A stretch of DNA of 64,000 nucleotides from Conchocele bisecta (GCA_029237695.1 CM055279.1:5474323-5538322); one strand, 5' to 3'. Shown: positions 45,629-58,038, numbered from the stretch's first letter. The notes: generated from the letters alone by a model not told the origin. Numbers and translations: made by a program.

Positions 45629-47308
45629 AGAGGTACAGGATGGTACAGAGGTACAGAGGTACTGGATGGTACAGAGGTACAGGATGGTACAGAGGTACTG
45701 GATGGTACAGAGGTACTGGATGGTACAGAGGTACTGGATGGTACAGAGGTACTGGATGGTACAGAGGTACTGGATGGTACAGAGGTACAGGATGGTACAG
45801 AGGTACAGGATGGTACAGATGTACAGGATGGTACAGAGGTACTGGATGGTACAGATGTACAGGATGGTACAGAGGTACTGGATGGTACAGAGGTACTGGA
45901 TGGTACAGAGGTACAGGATGGTACAGAGGTACTGGATGGTACAGAGGTACTGGATGGTACAGAGGTACTGGATGGTACAGAGGTACTGGATGGTACAGAG
46001 GTACTGGATGGTACAGAGGTACAGAGGTACTGGATGGTACAGAGGTACAGGATGGTACAGAGGTACAGGATGGTACAGAGGTACTGGATGGTACAGAGGT
46101 ACTGGGTGGTACAGAGGTACTGGATGGTACAGAGGTACTGGATGGTACAGAGGTACTGGATGGTACAGAGGTACTGGATGGTACAGAGGTACTGGATGGT
46201 ACAGAGGTACTGGATGGTACAGAGGTACAGAGGTACTGGATGGTACAGAGGTACAGAGGTACTGGATGGTACAGAGGTACTGGATGGTACAGAGGTACAG
46301 GATGGTACAGAGGTACTGGATGGTACAGAGGTACTGGATGGTACAGAGGTACTGGATGGTACAGAGGTACTGGATGGTACAGAGGTACAGGATGGTACAG
46401 AGGTACAGGATGGTACAGAGGTACTGGATGGTACAGAGGTACTGGATGGTACAGAGGTACAGGATGGTACAGAGGTACTGGATGTACAGAGGTACAGGAT
46501 GGTACAGAGGTACTGGATGGTACAGAGGTACAGGATGGTACAGAGGTACTGGATGGTACAGAGGTACTGGATGGTACAGAGGTACTGGATGGTACAGAGG
46601 TACTGGATGGTACAGAGGTACAGGATGGTACAGAGGTACTGGATGGTACAGAGGTACTGGATGGTACAGAGGTACTGGATGGTACAGAGGTACTGGATGG
46701 TACAGAGGTACTGGATGGTACAGAGGTACAGGATGGTACAGAGGTACTGGATGGTACAGAGGTACTGGATGGTACAGAGGTACTGGATGGTACAGAGGTA
46801 CAGGATGGTACAGAGGTACTGCAGAGGTACTGGATGGTACAGAGGTACTGGATGGTACAGAGGTACTGGATGGTACAGAGGTACAGGATGGTACAGAGGT
46901 ACTGGATGGTACAGAGGTACAGGATGGTACAGAGGTACTGGATGGTACAGAGGTACTGGATGGTACAGAGGTACTGGATGGTACAGAGGTACTGGATGGT
47001 ACAGAGGTACTGGATGGTACAGAGGTACTGGATGGTACAGAGGTACAGGATGGTACAGAGGTACTGGATGATACAGAGGTACTGGATGGTACAGAGGTAC
47101 TGGATGGTACAGAGGTACTGGATGGTACAGAGGTACTGGATGGTACAGATGTACAGGATGGTACAGAGGTACAGGATGGTACAGAGGTACAGGATGGTAC
47201 AGAGGTACTGGATGGTACAGAGGTACTGGATGGTACAGAGGTACAGGATGGTACAGAGGTACAGGATGGTACAGAGGTACAGGATGGTACAGAGGTACTG
47301 GATGGTAC
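45629..47308. repeat. 18-bp minisatellite (AGAGGTACTGGATGGTAC), clean array
   Basis: About 90 units over 1.68 kb. The main variants are AGAGGTACTGGATGGTAC and AGAGGTACAGGATGGTAC; a few doubled 'agaggtac' half units and rare changes ('agatgtac', 'gggtgg', 'gatgatac') occur. Because the period is a multiple of three, five frames stay open for over 500 codons. These are not genes. Confidence 0.95.
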
Positions 47309-47329
47309 CAGTCCAGGTTGGTACTGTAC

Positions 47330-47605
47330 AGGCTTTTTTTATCCCGTTAACACAGTGCGTATGTGCCGTGAAACACGGTGCCGTGAAACATTTTTGATAT
47401 CCAGTCAATACAATTTTTGCATTTTACAGCCATTTGAAGGTGTTGACGGGATAAATAGAATAGTAGGTTAGTGCCGTGAATGGGAAAAAATATCTGGCGC
47501 GGCACGGAAACGGGATGTGCTCGGCAGAGCCTCGCCCATCCCGTTTCAGGAGCCTTGCCAGATATTTTTTCCCATTCACGGCACTAACCTACTATTCTCT
47601 ATATA
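47330..47605. mobile_element. Complex foldback, reversed copy of the one at 41650-41905
   Basis: 'gtgccgtgaaacacggtg', 'gatatccagtcaata', 'gaatagtaggttagtgccg', the central hairpin 'ggatgtgctcggcagagcc', and 'cggcactaacctactattct'. It sits in 'gtacaggctt|tataagcatcgccc'; copy 1 reads straight through there (29187-29203). Confidence 0.7.
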
Positions 47606-48222
47606 AGCATCGCCCATTTTGTGTTATCGGACTTCCGGAATGTTGAAAAAATCAATAATTTTTTTATTCTGACAACAGAAACCGAATCCGAAGATTGTAT
47701 TCGTGCACCGAACCAAGCAGTTACTAATCGCAAATAAGCGAATACGGCGGTTAATCATCGCACCCTTAGAATACAGAAACAATTGCAAAAACATAAATTT
47801 AGCACAAAAAAGCAGACAAAACATTTATTACACTGAAAAGGAGATCAAGCTAGTTGTCAGAACCATTTACAATGGTCTAAGAACAGTGTTTTTGAAATGT
47901 TCAAACCGCAAAATATGTTATGCGACCGACATAAGCTCATTTGCATAAAAGCTGTAAGACCAAGTTTGGGTGTTTGTTGTTTAACTCTTCCCTAGCACTC
48001 AAATAATAATAAAAATTGACTGTGGTTTTGTATTTGGCAATTCCACAGTAACTGTATTATTACAAATATCTAGCACAGCAAATGTTTTTCTTCGACAAAT
48101 AAAACATTGACAATTGCTAGGGAAGGTTTGTCATGCCAGTCTATACATAGCATGCATTCACACCATGGTGGGAAGTGGTTTTCCAGATAACGACAGGAGG
48201 GGCGTTACATCGAGACTGAAGA

Positions 48223-48489
48223 GCGAGTGAGTGAATAGGGTTTAACATCCGCTTTTCTGACATAGAGGTACAAGCCTCAGGGAGTCTACACGCAGACGGG
48301 TCAACGGGGTCGTGTCCCGTATCCACCTGTCCGAGGGGGGTAAATCCCAACTTCAGAACTCAATATTTACAATCAAAATATATATTCAGTCCTGAAATTC
48401 GAACAACCCGATCTGGTGCCAGGCCCTCGCCACACCAGCATCATTTATCCCATCCCCTAAAAGTAATAGGATTAGCGCTAATCTTACTT
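48223..48489 (-). mobile_element. Mollusc SINE with (CACT)n tail, 5'-truncated, 13-bp target duplication
   Basis: Flanked by 'tcgagactgaaga' at 48210-48222 and 48490-48502. On the minus strand it keeps the tail half seen at 8713-9176 but lacks the head, as expected for incomplete reverse transcription. The empty site is in copy 1 at about 29809 ('gagactgaagaacggttcgg'). Confidence 0.85.
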
Positions 48490-50296
48490 TCGAGACTGAA
48501 GAACGGTTCGGTGCGAGAGAATTCATGACACTTGCAGTGTGAGACATCAAGCGATGCTATACTGTGCCCTTCAGCGAATTTAAATTTTGCATCAGTACAT
48601 GTGCCAGAAGCAGAAGCCATCTAACTTCGTTACATTTCATTACATGCAACCACACACCCAAAACAGAGAATGTTAGGAAAATTAGTGACAAAGTAAAAAA
48701 ACGAGATGTAAAGAAATAAAACAGCCATGCTACAGTGCTTGCCATACCGGTCAGGCAAACACTGTAGACTGATCCAGACATGTACTGGTTAAAAACTCTG
48801 AACTGTGTGCATAATTTAAACAGACTATTTAATACTGATTGCCGTAACAGACAAAATGTTGCATTTTAAAGGTACATGCCCACGCAGCAGGTTACACTGT
48901 ACTACTACTTTTCATTTTCTGTCATGCCTTATATGACATTTGTCTACCCACTAACGAGGTTTTAATGATAATAAACAAATAATATAAGAGTGTAGTATTT
49001 GCAGTATATTTATGACCTCTATATACCCCCCCATACAATACATGGTGTGGGGTCAAGTACCAAGGCTAATGTAATTAATACAGTCATTAGAAACAGGTAA
49101 GCATGGGACAGGGCGAGTAGAACGATGTGTGGAATAAGATACTTTATCTGTAGGTACAGTTTGCTGAAGATATTTGTGGCTGTGAGTGGAGAAATGAAGC
49201 TCATGGGTTTTGCTAACATCTGTATATCAGCACATGTACATTCTGATCAGGATCTGCACTGTTCGCCATCCCATCAATGAAACGCCCGTCATGCTTCTGA
49301 CAAACATAGATCTTTATCAGTGTACAGAAGTGTGTTATTTGATAAGGAGCTACACTGGTAATAAATCCCATAAGCTCCGTTTATCCTGATACAGCCATAT
49401 ATTTGATTACATGTGAGGACTTGTGCACCCTAATACAGTTCATCATGACTTAACTGTTTCTCCAGGAGCTATACTGGTCACAAATCCCATAAGCTCCATT
49501 TCTCCAGTCACAGCCACATTTACTGTTCAGTGTTTACATGGTTTCAGACAAGTTCGACCTTGTGGGTATAGTATTACAGACATAAAACTATTTCCCAATG
49601 GCAGAACATTTGTGTTGTCTGAATAAGTGATGTACTGTTAATTATATAACCAGCAGCATGTTAGAAAGAGCAGTTATGCAGAAAAAAAGGGATTGATAAC
49701 AGGTCATAAGCGGAGAGCACCATTGTGCCCTCTTATCAAGATCTACTGGTCACACAAGGCCAAGTATATCTAGTAGCACGTGGGATACCGATGCGCAGTC
49801 TAATCAGGACTTACACTGATTGGTCAGGTTCTACGGTGTTCACAGACAGAAGCAGAGCCAGTCATATTTGAGCGGATTCTCCGAGTTTATTCTGGTCTGC
49901 GTCTCACGAATGGTTTGAAACACAAGACTGGTGAGTGATACTATCTTTTATTTCTATTTGAGAAACTGTGACAAAGTGGTTAACCGAAAAGTGGATGGAC
50001 GGACGGACGGACAGACGGACGGATGGTCCAAACACTATATGCCACCCGTTTCTTCGAAACCCGGTGGCATAATAATAAAAGTACATATCAAAATATGTGA
50101 ACATAAAGTGCATATAATTATTCAACATAGGGGATTGGCCGTGCACCATGCATGCCATATTACATATGAATGACTCACCATGTCTTACGGATTAAGTATC
50201 CTTGTAAACACGATAGAAGCCTTAATTTTGAACATATGTTTTACCAAACCTGCTCACATCTTATCTGAAATGAAAACACGCAGGCCGTAGCTAACA

Positions 50297-51158
50297 AAAG
50301 TTCTGCCATGAAAGTGGTGTCGCACCTGCCGCAGCATTTGACCATAACATGATCATGGGCATGTGCTAAATTAAGCATTACAAAGACCCTCAGAGAAGTG
50401 CAGGCTTAAAACACGAAAAAGGTCAAGGTAGAAGAAACTTTTTGACATAAAAAAATATCTCAGTGTTTCCACAACCATGTGACGATCAAAAAATTCAAGG
50501 TCGTGTTATTGGCGGCATCAGTATATTCCAAATGCTTACATGTATCAAGTGTCCAAATATTGAAGCAATCCATCAAGTAATATTAATATTTAATATTACA
50601 TGTATATGATGATGAAGAAATTTTAACAAACTCTTTGACGCAAAAAATGGCTAAGAGTTTCTGCACAAAAGGTCAAGGTCATGTTAATAGGGGCATGAGT
50701 GTGTTCCAAATAGTCACATGTACCAAGTGTCCAAATATTAAAGCAATTTGTGAGTAATATTAAAGTTATATCATGATGAACAAACTTTTTGACGCAAAAA
50801 CAATTGCCAAGTCTTTACGCAAAAATTTCAAGGTAAAAAAGGTGAAAGTCAAGTCAATGGGGGCATGAGTGTGTTCCAAATACTGACCTATATCAAGTCT
50901 CCAAATATTAAAACACATCTGTCAAATAATATTAAAGTAATACCATGATGACGAAGCTTTAACAAACTTTTTGACGCAAACAAAATCGCCAAGTGTTTCC
51001 GCAAAAATGTAATGGTAAGAAAGGTCAAGGTCATTTTAATGGCGGCATGAGTGAGTTCCAAATGCTCACATGTATCAAGTGTCCAAATATTGAAGCAATC
51101 TCAAATAATGACGACGCGGACGACAACGGAAAAAGAGGCGACTATATTCGCGACTTCT
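50297..51158. mobile_element. Pearl-like element with ~175-bp cores, 7-8-bp target duplication
   Basis: Core units repeat 'ttgacgcaaaa', 'ggtcaaggtcat', 'ggcatgagtg' and 'tcaagtgtccaaatatt'. It ends 'gacgacgcggacgacaac'. It is flanked by 'gctaaca' / 'gctaaaca', and the host reads through at 33915-33936 and 17483-17503. Confidence 0.65.
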
Positions 51159-51189
51159 GCTAAACATCTTTAACTGACCAAATGGTCAT

Positions 51190-51821
51190 TTGTTTGTTTA
51201 TTGGTGTTTAACAGCCTATCAACAGCTAAGGTCATGTAAGGCCGGGCAAACAGGTTCGATCCCGTTTTAACCTGCTGCAAAAATCCCAAAATCATAACGG
51301 AATATTTACATCGAGATACAACATATTCAGCCCTGAAATTAGAATAACCTGACATGGTGCCAGGGTCCATACCGCACCAAGGTCACTTGGCCCCTTCCCC
51401 TATTTAAAAGTAATACCGGCAGGATTACTCTTATAAGGGGTATAACCAGATTCAACTGTCACATACAAAATGACAAAGACGTATGTGAGGGCCAAACCAG
51501 GGGGCCGTTTCACTAAACTTCTTACGACTAAAATGTTCGTAAGCGCACATTTAGAATCGTCTGCAAATTTGAATTGATGGATTTACAATTATTGAGCATA
51601 GGCTGCATATGCAGCCTATGCTCAATAAATGTAAATCCAATAATTATTTACAAGAAAACAATGTTAATGTGAAATTTACAGACTATAATAATTTTGCACT
51701 TACGAACATTTTAGTCGTAGGAAGTTTAGTGAAACGGGCTCCAGGTCTCCAGTCGGGATTCCGGTAAGGATGAACCCGGATCGTTAAATTACCCATCGCA
51801 TGCTCCCACCTGCCACCCACT
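51190..51821 (-). mobile_element. SINE with (AAAC)n tail carrying a family A foldback, 11-bp target duplication
   Basis: Flanked by 'caaatggtcat' (51179-51189 and 51822-51832). The plus strand starts 'ttgtttgtttattggtgttt'. Bases 51501-51742 are the foldback, at the same SINE position as in the copy at 1-525. Confidence 0.8.
51501..51742. mobile_element. Foldback element, family A (best-preserved copy)
   Basis: 'ggggccgtttcactaaactt' mirrors 'aagtttagtgaaacgggct'; centre 'ggctgcatatgcagcc'. It contains the unoccupied 'caatgTTAAtgtgaaa' that is filled by a MITE at 945-1153. Confidence 0.85.
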
Positions 51822-52782
51822 CAAATGGTCATGAATAGTTGTCCGGAACGTTTTCATATTTTGCCAGAAACATGCCAAAAGTTTGAAGTACCGTACCTTC
51901 TATTCTTCGAGTCTTCAAACGACAATGTACTTGAAACGTGTTCCACTCTAGATTAATCATTAGTCTATTTGTCATCCACAAAGACATACTGCAAATAATT
52001 TCAGGATGTTCAGTCCTTTGATATAGATAGTGGGAAGGAAACATTAGGGAACAATTGATGTTTTATTGCTCAAAATAAAACTGTTTGTTGAATATTTGAG
52101 TGATGAAACTAGACAACTGTCGTATTGTTAAAGGGAATTCTCACTCTGTTACTTAGTTTTCTATATTTCTTATCACCAGCATTAGGATGACAGACATTTG
52201 AATAGCATGTTGTCCATTGTTCATACATCAACAGCAATTAAAATAGTCACACGGAAATACAATCAAGCACAGATGTGGATTCAAAGCTGAAGGTTGAAAC
52301 AACCATTGTTGTTCACAACTTGAAATATTCTGCATCAAATGTTCACCCATGACATCAACCTGTGTTTGCAGTGGGTAAACTTTCATTTTCACAAAACATA
52401 GATACAGGTCAGCATTCATTTCAGTCGTACGTAGATCCAAAATTGCAGCGATTATGCAGGCTGACCAGTTTCTATGCTCGGCGAAAATGATAGTCTTCAC
52501 ATTTAGCATACAATGGCTAATGTAAGCGACATGCCATGACAAAAAAAATTGTTCATAGAACATGGATGCCCCACATATCGCTTTGATAGAAAACAAGGCA
52601 AAATTCAAAGACCAAAAGGGGGAGATAAATCATGATAGATTGTCAAAGCAAAAATAGAAATTCACGTTGTGCATCTACACACCGTAAAGAAGCTACATAC
52701 CAAGCATAAGGCCACCAGCTATTACGGTGTAGATGTTTTACAAGTTACAAGGCAAAATGATGAAATTGTAAGTCAAAACAAG

Positions 52783-55700
52783 AGCTGTAGGAGAACAGCA
52801 TAGCTCGACTACGAGGGTGTCGATGTACACATAGCTTGACAAAGAAGGTGGCTGCGGCCTACATAAAAACCTTAACCAAGGTTGACTAAAAACATTAACC
52901 AAGGGAAACTAGAAATGTGGCCTGTCGGCACACGAATATCACCACTGGCAGCCAAAGAAAACGAGGCATTTTTGATCATAAGCCATTTAGCCGAGTGTTA
53001 AGGTTTCAAACGCATCAAGTCTGTGACCTTGACCCTGGGCATAGTGTGATAATCCATGCATCGGTGTAGAAGATATAGAGTGGAAGGGAATTTCAATAGG
53101 TTTGACCTTTGACCTTCAACTATGACCTTGACCTTGGACGTAGGTGCGTGGTTATTGATCGAGACACACCTTCTCATCCTGAGAAACATTTGTGCCAAGG
53201 CATTTGATAATGCATGCATCGGTGTAGAAGATATAGAGCGGAAGGGAATTTCAATAGGTTTGACCTTTGACCTCCAACTGTGACCTTGACATTGGACGTA
53301 GGTGCGTGGTTATTGATTGCGACACACCTTCTCATCATGAGAAACATCTGTGCGAAGCCATTTGATAATCCATGCATCGGTGTAGAAGATATAGAGCGGA
53401 AGGGAATTTCAATAGGTTTGACCTTTGACCTTCAACTGTGACCTTGACCTTGGACGTAGGTGCGTGGTTATTGATTGCGACACACCTTCTCATCATGAGA
53501 AACATCTGTGCGAAGCCATTTGATAATCCATGCATCGGTGTAGAAGATATAGAGCGGAAGGGAATTTCAATAGGTTTGACCTTTGACCTTCAACTGTGAC
53601 CTTGGACGTAGGTGCGTGGTTAGCAATTTGATAATCCATGCATCAGTGCAGAAGATATAGAGCGGAAGGGAATTTCAATAGGTTTGACCTTTGACCTTCA
53701 ACTGTGACCTTGACCTTGGACATAGGTGCGTGGTTATTGATCGGGACACACCTTCTCATCACGAGAAACATTTGTGCCAAGCCATTTGATAATCCATGCA
53801 TCGGTGTAGAAGACAGAGAGGAAGGGAAGTTCAATAGGTTTGACCTTTGACCTTCAACAGTGACCTTGACCTTGGACGTAGGTGCGTGGTTATTGATCGC
53901 GACACACCTTCTCATCGTGAGAAACATTTGTGCCAAGCCATTTGGGAATTTCAATATTTTTTATTTTACCTTTGAGCTTCAACTGTGACCTTGACCTTGG
54001 ATGTAGGTGCGTGGTTATTGATCGCGACACACCTTCTCATCCTGAGAAATCATTTGTGCCAAGGCATTTGATAATCCATGCATCGGTGTAGAAGATATAG
54101 AGCGGAAGGGAATTTCAATAGGTTTGACCTTTGACCTTCAACTGTGACCTTGACCTTGGACGTAGGTGCGTGGTTATTGATTGTGACACACCTTCTCAAC
54201 ATGAGAAACATCTGTGCCAAGCCATTTGATAATCCATGCATCGGTGTAGAAGATATAGAGCGGAAGGGAATTTCAATAGGTTTGACCTTCAACTGTGACC
54301 TTGAACGTAGGTGCGTGGTTAGCAATTTGATAATCCATGCATCAGTGTAGAATGATATAGAGCGGTAAGGGAATTTCAATAGGTTTGACCTTTGACCTTC
54401 AACTGTGACCTTGACCTTGGACGTAGGTGCGTGGTTATTGATGGCGACACCTTCTCATCATGAGAAACATTTGTGCCAAGCCATTTGATAATCCATGCAT
54501 CGGTGTAGAAGATATAGAGCGGAAGGGAATTTCAATAGGTTTGACCTTTGACCTTCAACAGTGACCTTGACCTTGGACGTAGATTCGTGGTTTTCCAAGT
54601 ATGGTTGCTGTAAGTCCAGGAGTATTCCATATACAAGCTTGAGTAAAAAACGTAACCAAGGGGAGATAACTAAGTAATCCAAGGATAAAAGTAGGTCAAG
54701 GTGAAATATAGGTCAGGGATTATTGATGTACATCACTAGGAGATGAAGTTGTCCAAGTATGGTTGATGTAGGCCCAGAAGTATTCCATATACAAGCTTGA
54801 CTATAAACATTAACCAAGTAATTGAAGGTTAAATGTAGGTGAAGGTAAAATAAAGGTCAGGGGTTATTGATGTACATCCATATGAGAAAAAGTTATCCAA
54901 GTATGGTGTTTGTATGCACAATAGTATTCCATCTACAAGCTGACTAAAAACCTTAACCAAGGTTGAGTAAAAACCTTAACCAAGGGGTGGGGAAATTAAG
55001 TAAGTAATTTAAGGTTAAATGTAGGTCAAGGTCAAATATAGGTCAGGGGGTTGTTGATGTACATCACTAGGAGATGAAGTTTGTCCAAGTATGGTGGTTT
55101 GTGTAAGGGCCATGAGTATTCCATCTACAAGCTTGACTAAAAACCTTAACCAAAGAGAATTAAGTAAGTAATTCAAGAGGAAATGTAGGTCAAGGTCAAA
55201 TATAGATCAGGGGTTATTGATTGTACACACTATGAGAAAAGGTTGTCCAATTATGGTGTCTGTATGCACAATAGTATTCCATGTACAAGCTTGAGTAAAA
55301 AGCTTAACCAAGGTTGAGTAAAAAACCTTAACCAAGGGGAATTAAGTAAGTAATTCAAGGTTAAATGTAGGTCAAGGTCAAATATAGGTCAGGGGTTGTT
55401 GATGTACATCACTAGGAGATGAAGTTGTCCAAGTATGGTTGGTGTAGGGCCAGGAGTATTCCATCTACAAGCTTGACTAAAAACGTTAACCAAGGGGAAT
55501 TAAGCAATTCAAGAGGAAATGTAGGTCAAGGTCAAATATAGATCAGGGGTTGTTGATGTACATCACTAGGAGATGAAGTTGTCCCAAGTATGGTGGGTGT
55601 AGGGCCAGTAGTATTCCATATAGAAGGTTGACTAAAAACCTTAACCAAAAGGAATTATGTAAGTAATTGAAGAGGAAATGTAGGTGAAGGTCAAATATAG

Positions 55701-56240
55701 ATCAGAGGTTATTGATGTACATACCTATAAGAAAAGGTTGTCGAAGTATGGTGTCTGGATGCACAATAGTATTCAATGTACAAGCTTGAAAAAAAAAACT
55801 TAACCAAGGTTGACTAAAAAACCTTAACCAAGGGGAATTAAGTAAGTAATTCAAGAGGAAATGTAGGTGAAGGTCAAATATAGATCAGGGGTTATTGATT
55901 GTGCATCTCTAGGAGTATGAAGTTGTCCAAGTATTGTGGGTGTAGGGCCAGTAGTATTGCATATACAAACTTGACTAAAAACCTTAACCAAGTTGACTAA
56001 AAAACCTTAACCAAGGGGAATTAACCAAGTAATTCAAGAGGAAATGTAGGTCAAGGTCAAATATAGATCAGGGGTTATTGATGTACATCACTAGGAGATG
56101 AAGTTGTCCAAGTATGGTGGGTGTGGGCCAGTAGTATTCCATATACAAGCTTGACTAAAAACCTTAACCAAGGCGTGACCGTGACGCCGACGCCGGGGTG
56201 ACAACATAAGCTCTACTTATTCTTCGAATAGTCGAGCTAA
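52783..56240. mobile_element. 3.46-kb pearl-like element with two unrelated tandem cores
   Basis: Starts 'aagagctgtaggagaac' with 'catagctcgacta' and ends 'cttcgaatagtcgagctaaa'. The first core set (about 52990-54590) has a 158-bp period, given by 'ggacgtaggtgcgtgg' at 53136, 53294 and 53452, with shortened units near 53604 and 54304. The second set (about 54591-56170) has a 143-190-bp period with 'gtccaagtatggt', 'tattccatatacaagcttga' and 'aggtcaaggtcaaatatag'. Periods are not multiples of three, so the recurring minus-strand frames are repeat by-products. Confidence 0.75.
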
Positions 56241-56690
56241 AAAGGGGAGATAATCCATGACCTGGGGTCAAATCAAAAATCAAAATAAACTGTGCGCATT
56301 TACTCATCATAATGAAGCTACATACCAAGTTTCAGATCCTGATCAGACTGTGTGGATACTAAGGCTGATCTGTATCTACACTCGTCACAAAACCCACAAG
56401 CCCCATTTCTCCAGTCTCACCCACATGTTCATTCTATAGCCCACCCATGCGACCCCTGGTTAAGGTGATGTCAAGGCCAAATGACTTAGAATATTTGTGT
56501 TAAGGTATTTAGCTACCTGCTTGAAGCTTTATATACGTATTTTTCATCATCCATATTTACATTCTATAGCCCACACAGACGGTCCCTGTGAAGGACAAAT
56601 TTGTATTTGTGACGGGTATATCCATATAATTTGCATTTGTGACAGGTGAAAACTTAACGTTGGGGCAAATGTCCTATAATTTCTGTTTCC

Positions 56691-56929
56691 TTAACTCTTT
56701 GCATGCTGAGCGGCGAAAATATCTGCCAAACAAATTGGGAGTATGTTTTATTTCTCTCTGTAAATACGTCTTGAAATTTCATTAGAATGGAGTCCTCAGG
56801 ACTCCATTCTAATGAAATTCCAAGACATTCATGATATTTACGGGGAGAAATACAAGAAAATATGATGAATTTTTGTCCGCTAGTTTTGAACTATTTATAG
56901 CCCACAAGTTTCCCAGCATGCAGAGTTAA
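56691..56929. mobile_element. TTAA palindromic MITE, family D (CTCTTTGCATGCTG TIR)
   Basis: TTAA-CTCTTTGCATGCTG at the left and CAGCATGCAGAG-TTAA at the right. The central hairpin is 'ggagtcctcaggactcc' with arms 'attctaatgaaatt'. Unrelated in sequence to families B and C except for the target. Confidence 0.75.
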
Positions 56930-57084
56930 TGGGAATTTATATTGTACACCACATACATTGCTCTGATGGTCCTCTATCATGTTGTGATAAATCCACAATC
57001 ATATAATCCTCAAAGTTAAGATAGAAAATTCTAAAAGGAAGTCGTCGGGGACATCTCGTAATAAATACAGTAACCTAATTTTGG

Positions 57085-57450
57085 TGTATATATTACAACA
57101 CCACAGGGGTCGCACGAGTGGGACAGGACACATAATGATTATATGAATGATGCCCAATAAGCATACAAAGTTTCAAGCAAATCTGACTTACGGTTACAGA
57201 GATAGTATTTATGTGAAAACTTTTAACGGAAATTTTGACAGAAACTTTGACCTTGACATAGTCATTTGACCTTGACATAGGGGCACATGGGCCGCATGAG
57301 TGGGACACAGAATGAATATATGGATGATGACCAATAAGCATACAAAGTTTCAAGCAAATCCGACTTACGGTTACAGAGACAGTAGTTATTTGAAAACGTT
57401 AACACAAATTTTGACAAATTTAACGCAAACTTCTAAGTCATTTGACGTTT
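57085..57450. repeat. Pearl-like fragment, two cores
   Basis: 'ccaataagcatacaaagttt' occurs at 57151 and 57330, with 'cttacggttacagaga'. Same family as 23031-23778. Confidence 0.65.
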
Positions 57451-57765
57451 TATTGTTGGTATAAAGTTTCTATCAGTTTATAGCTATTTTGATAAAAATT
57501 CTAAAATTGTGAAGAAAAAAAATAAAATACAAAAATATATTCTCAGTCGAGGTTTGAACCTCCTACCCTTTCGGGAAAAGGGAGTTTGATGATAATAGTC
57601 TGCAACTAACCTCACGCCTACTGGGAAATTCACGAGGCCAATACCGGTACAAAGTCTTGTGATGCAAAATTTTGAATGTAACTATAATGTTTTCCTCATG
57701 TCCATTCTACCATGGACTCTCCGACTAACCTTGGATTTGTTGTTTGGGACTTCGACTCGACTCAC

Positions 57766-58038
57766 AACCAACCAGTCTTGACGTAGTTGTCTTCCTTGAC
57801 GAACCGGTGACTGGATAAATACACACCCAGGTCGCTACACGTGTAGTTTGGGCAAGGTAGGGATCTCTGTAAAGGGACAGGACACAGTGCAGCAAGAAAA
57901 CCTGTAAGTGAACTTACCAAACAGTGATATGATGTGCACTCCGTACAGTCAGCATGATATATGACCTTCACGGGACACCCAACTACCCGTGCTATTGACA
58001 TTCGGTACACCTTGGCAAAGTAGTGCCGGTGTGTATTC
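57766..58038 (-). CDS. Possible two-exon coding fragment, cysteine-containing (unrecognised)
   Basis: Read on the minus strand, an acceptor 'ctccccgtag' precedes a 121-bp open segment (58038-57918) that ends at a strong donor GTAAGT. A 51-bp interval with 'gtccctttacag' follows, then a 101-bp open segment (57866-57766) before GTGAGT. The joined frame stays open, with blocks VGCPVKVIYHADCTEC and LPCPNYTCSDLGVYL and six cysteines. The interval is also open in frame, so the unspliced reading is equally possible. The 51-bp intron is short for a mollusc. I recognise no family. Confidence is low. Confidence 0.25.

Larger units (their letters stand above)
44455..49965. repeat. Composite inverted repeat, copy 2 (arms 44455-47700 and 49046-49965)
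   Basis: Same order as copy 1. The outer edge 'caccgaccagtcttgtgtt' mirrors 'aacacaagactggtgagtg' at 49918-49936. The left arm holds a long clean 18-bp array and a foldback (47330-47605). The inner part has a SINE with its duplication (48210-48502). The right arm lacks the array and its parent unit. Confidence 0.7.

Noticed and set aside
45531..47471. Open frames of 505-625 codons on both strands
   Set aside because: They follow from an 18-bp tandem repeat without stops; all frames are equally open and the peptides are pure repeats. No start context, domain or splice signal.
52998..54682. Series of minus-strand frames sharing a conserved peptide (EGQRSNLLKFPSALYLLH)
   Set aside because: The peptide recurs because the 158-bp DNA unit recurs. 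The period is not a multiple of three, and the unit is of pearl-like type.
57546..57640. Possible tRNA on the minus strand (GGTTCAAACC next to a stem)
   Set aside because: A B-box-like T-arm is present, but I cannot build acceptor, D and anticodon stems. It may be a tRNA-derived relic; not enough to annotate.
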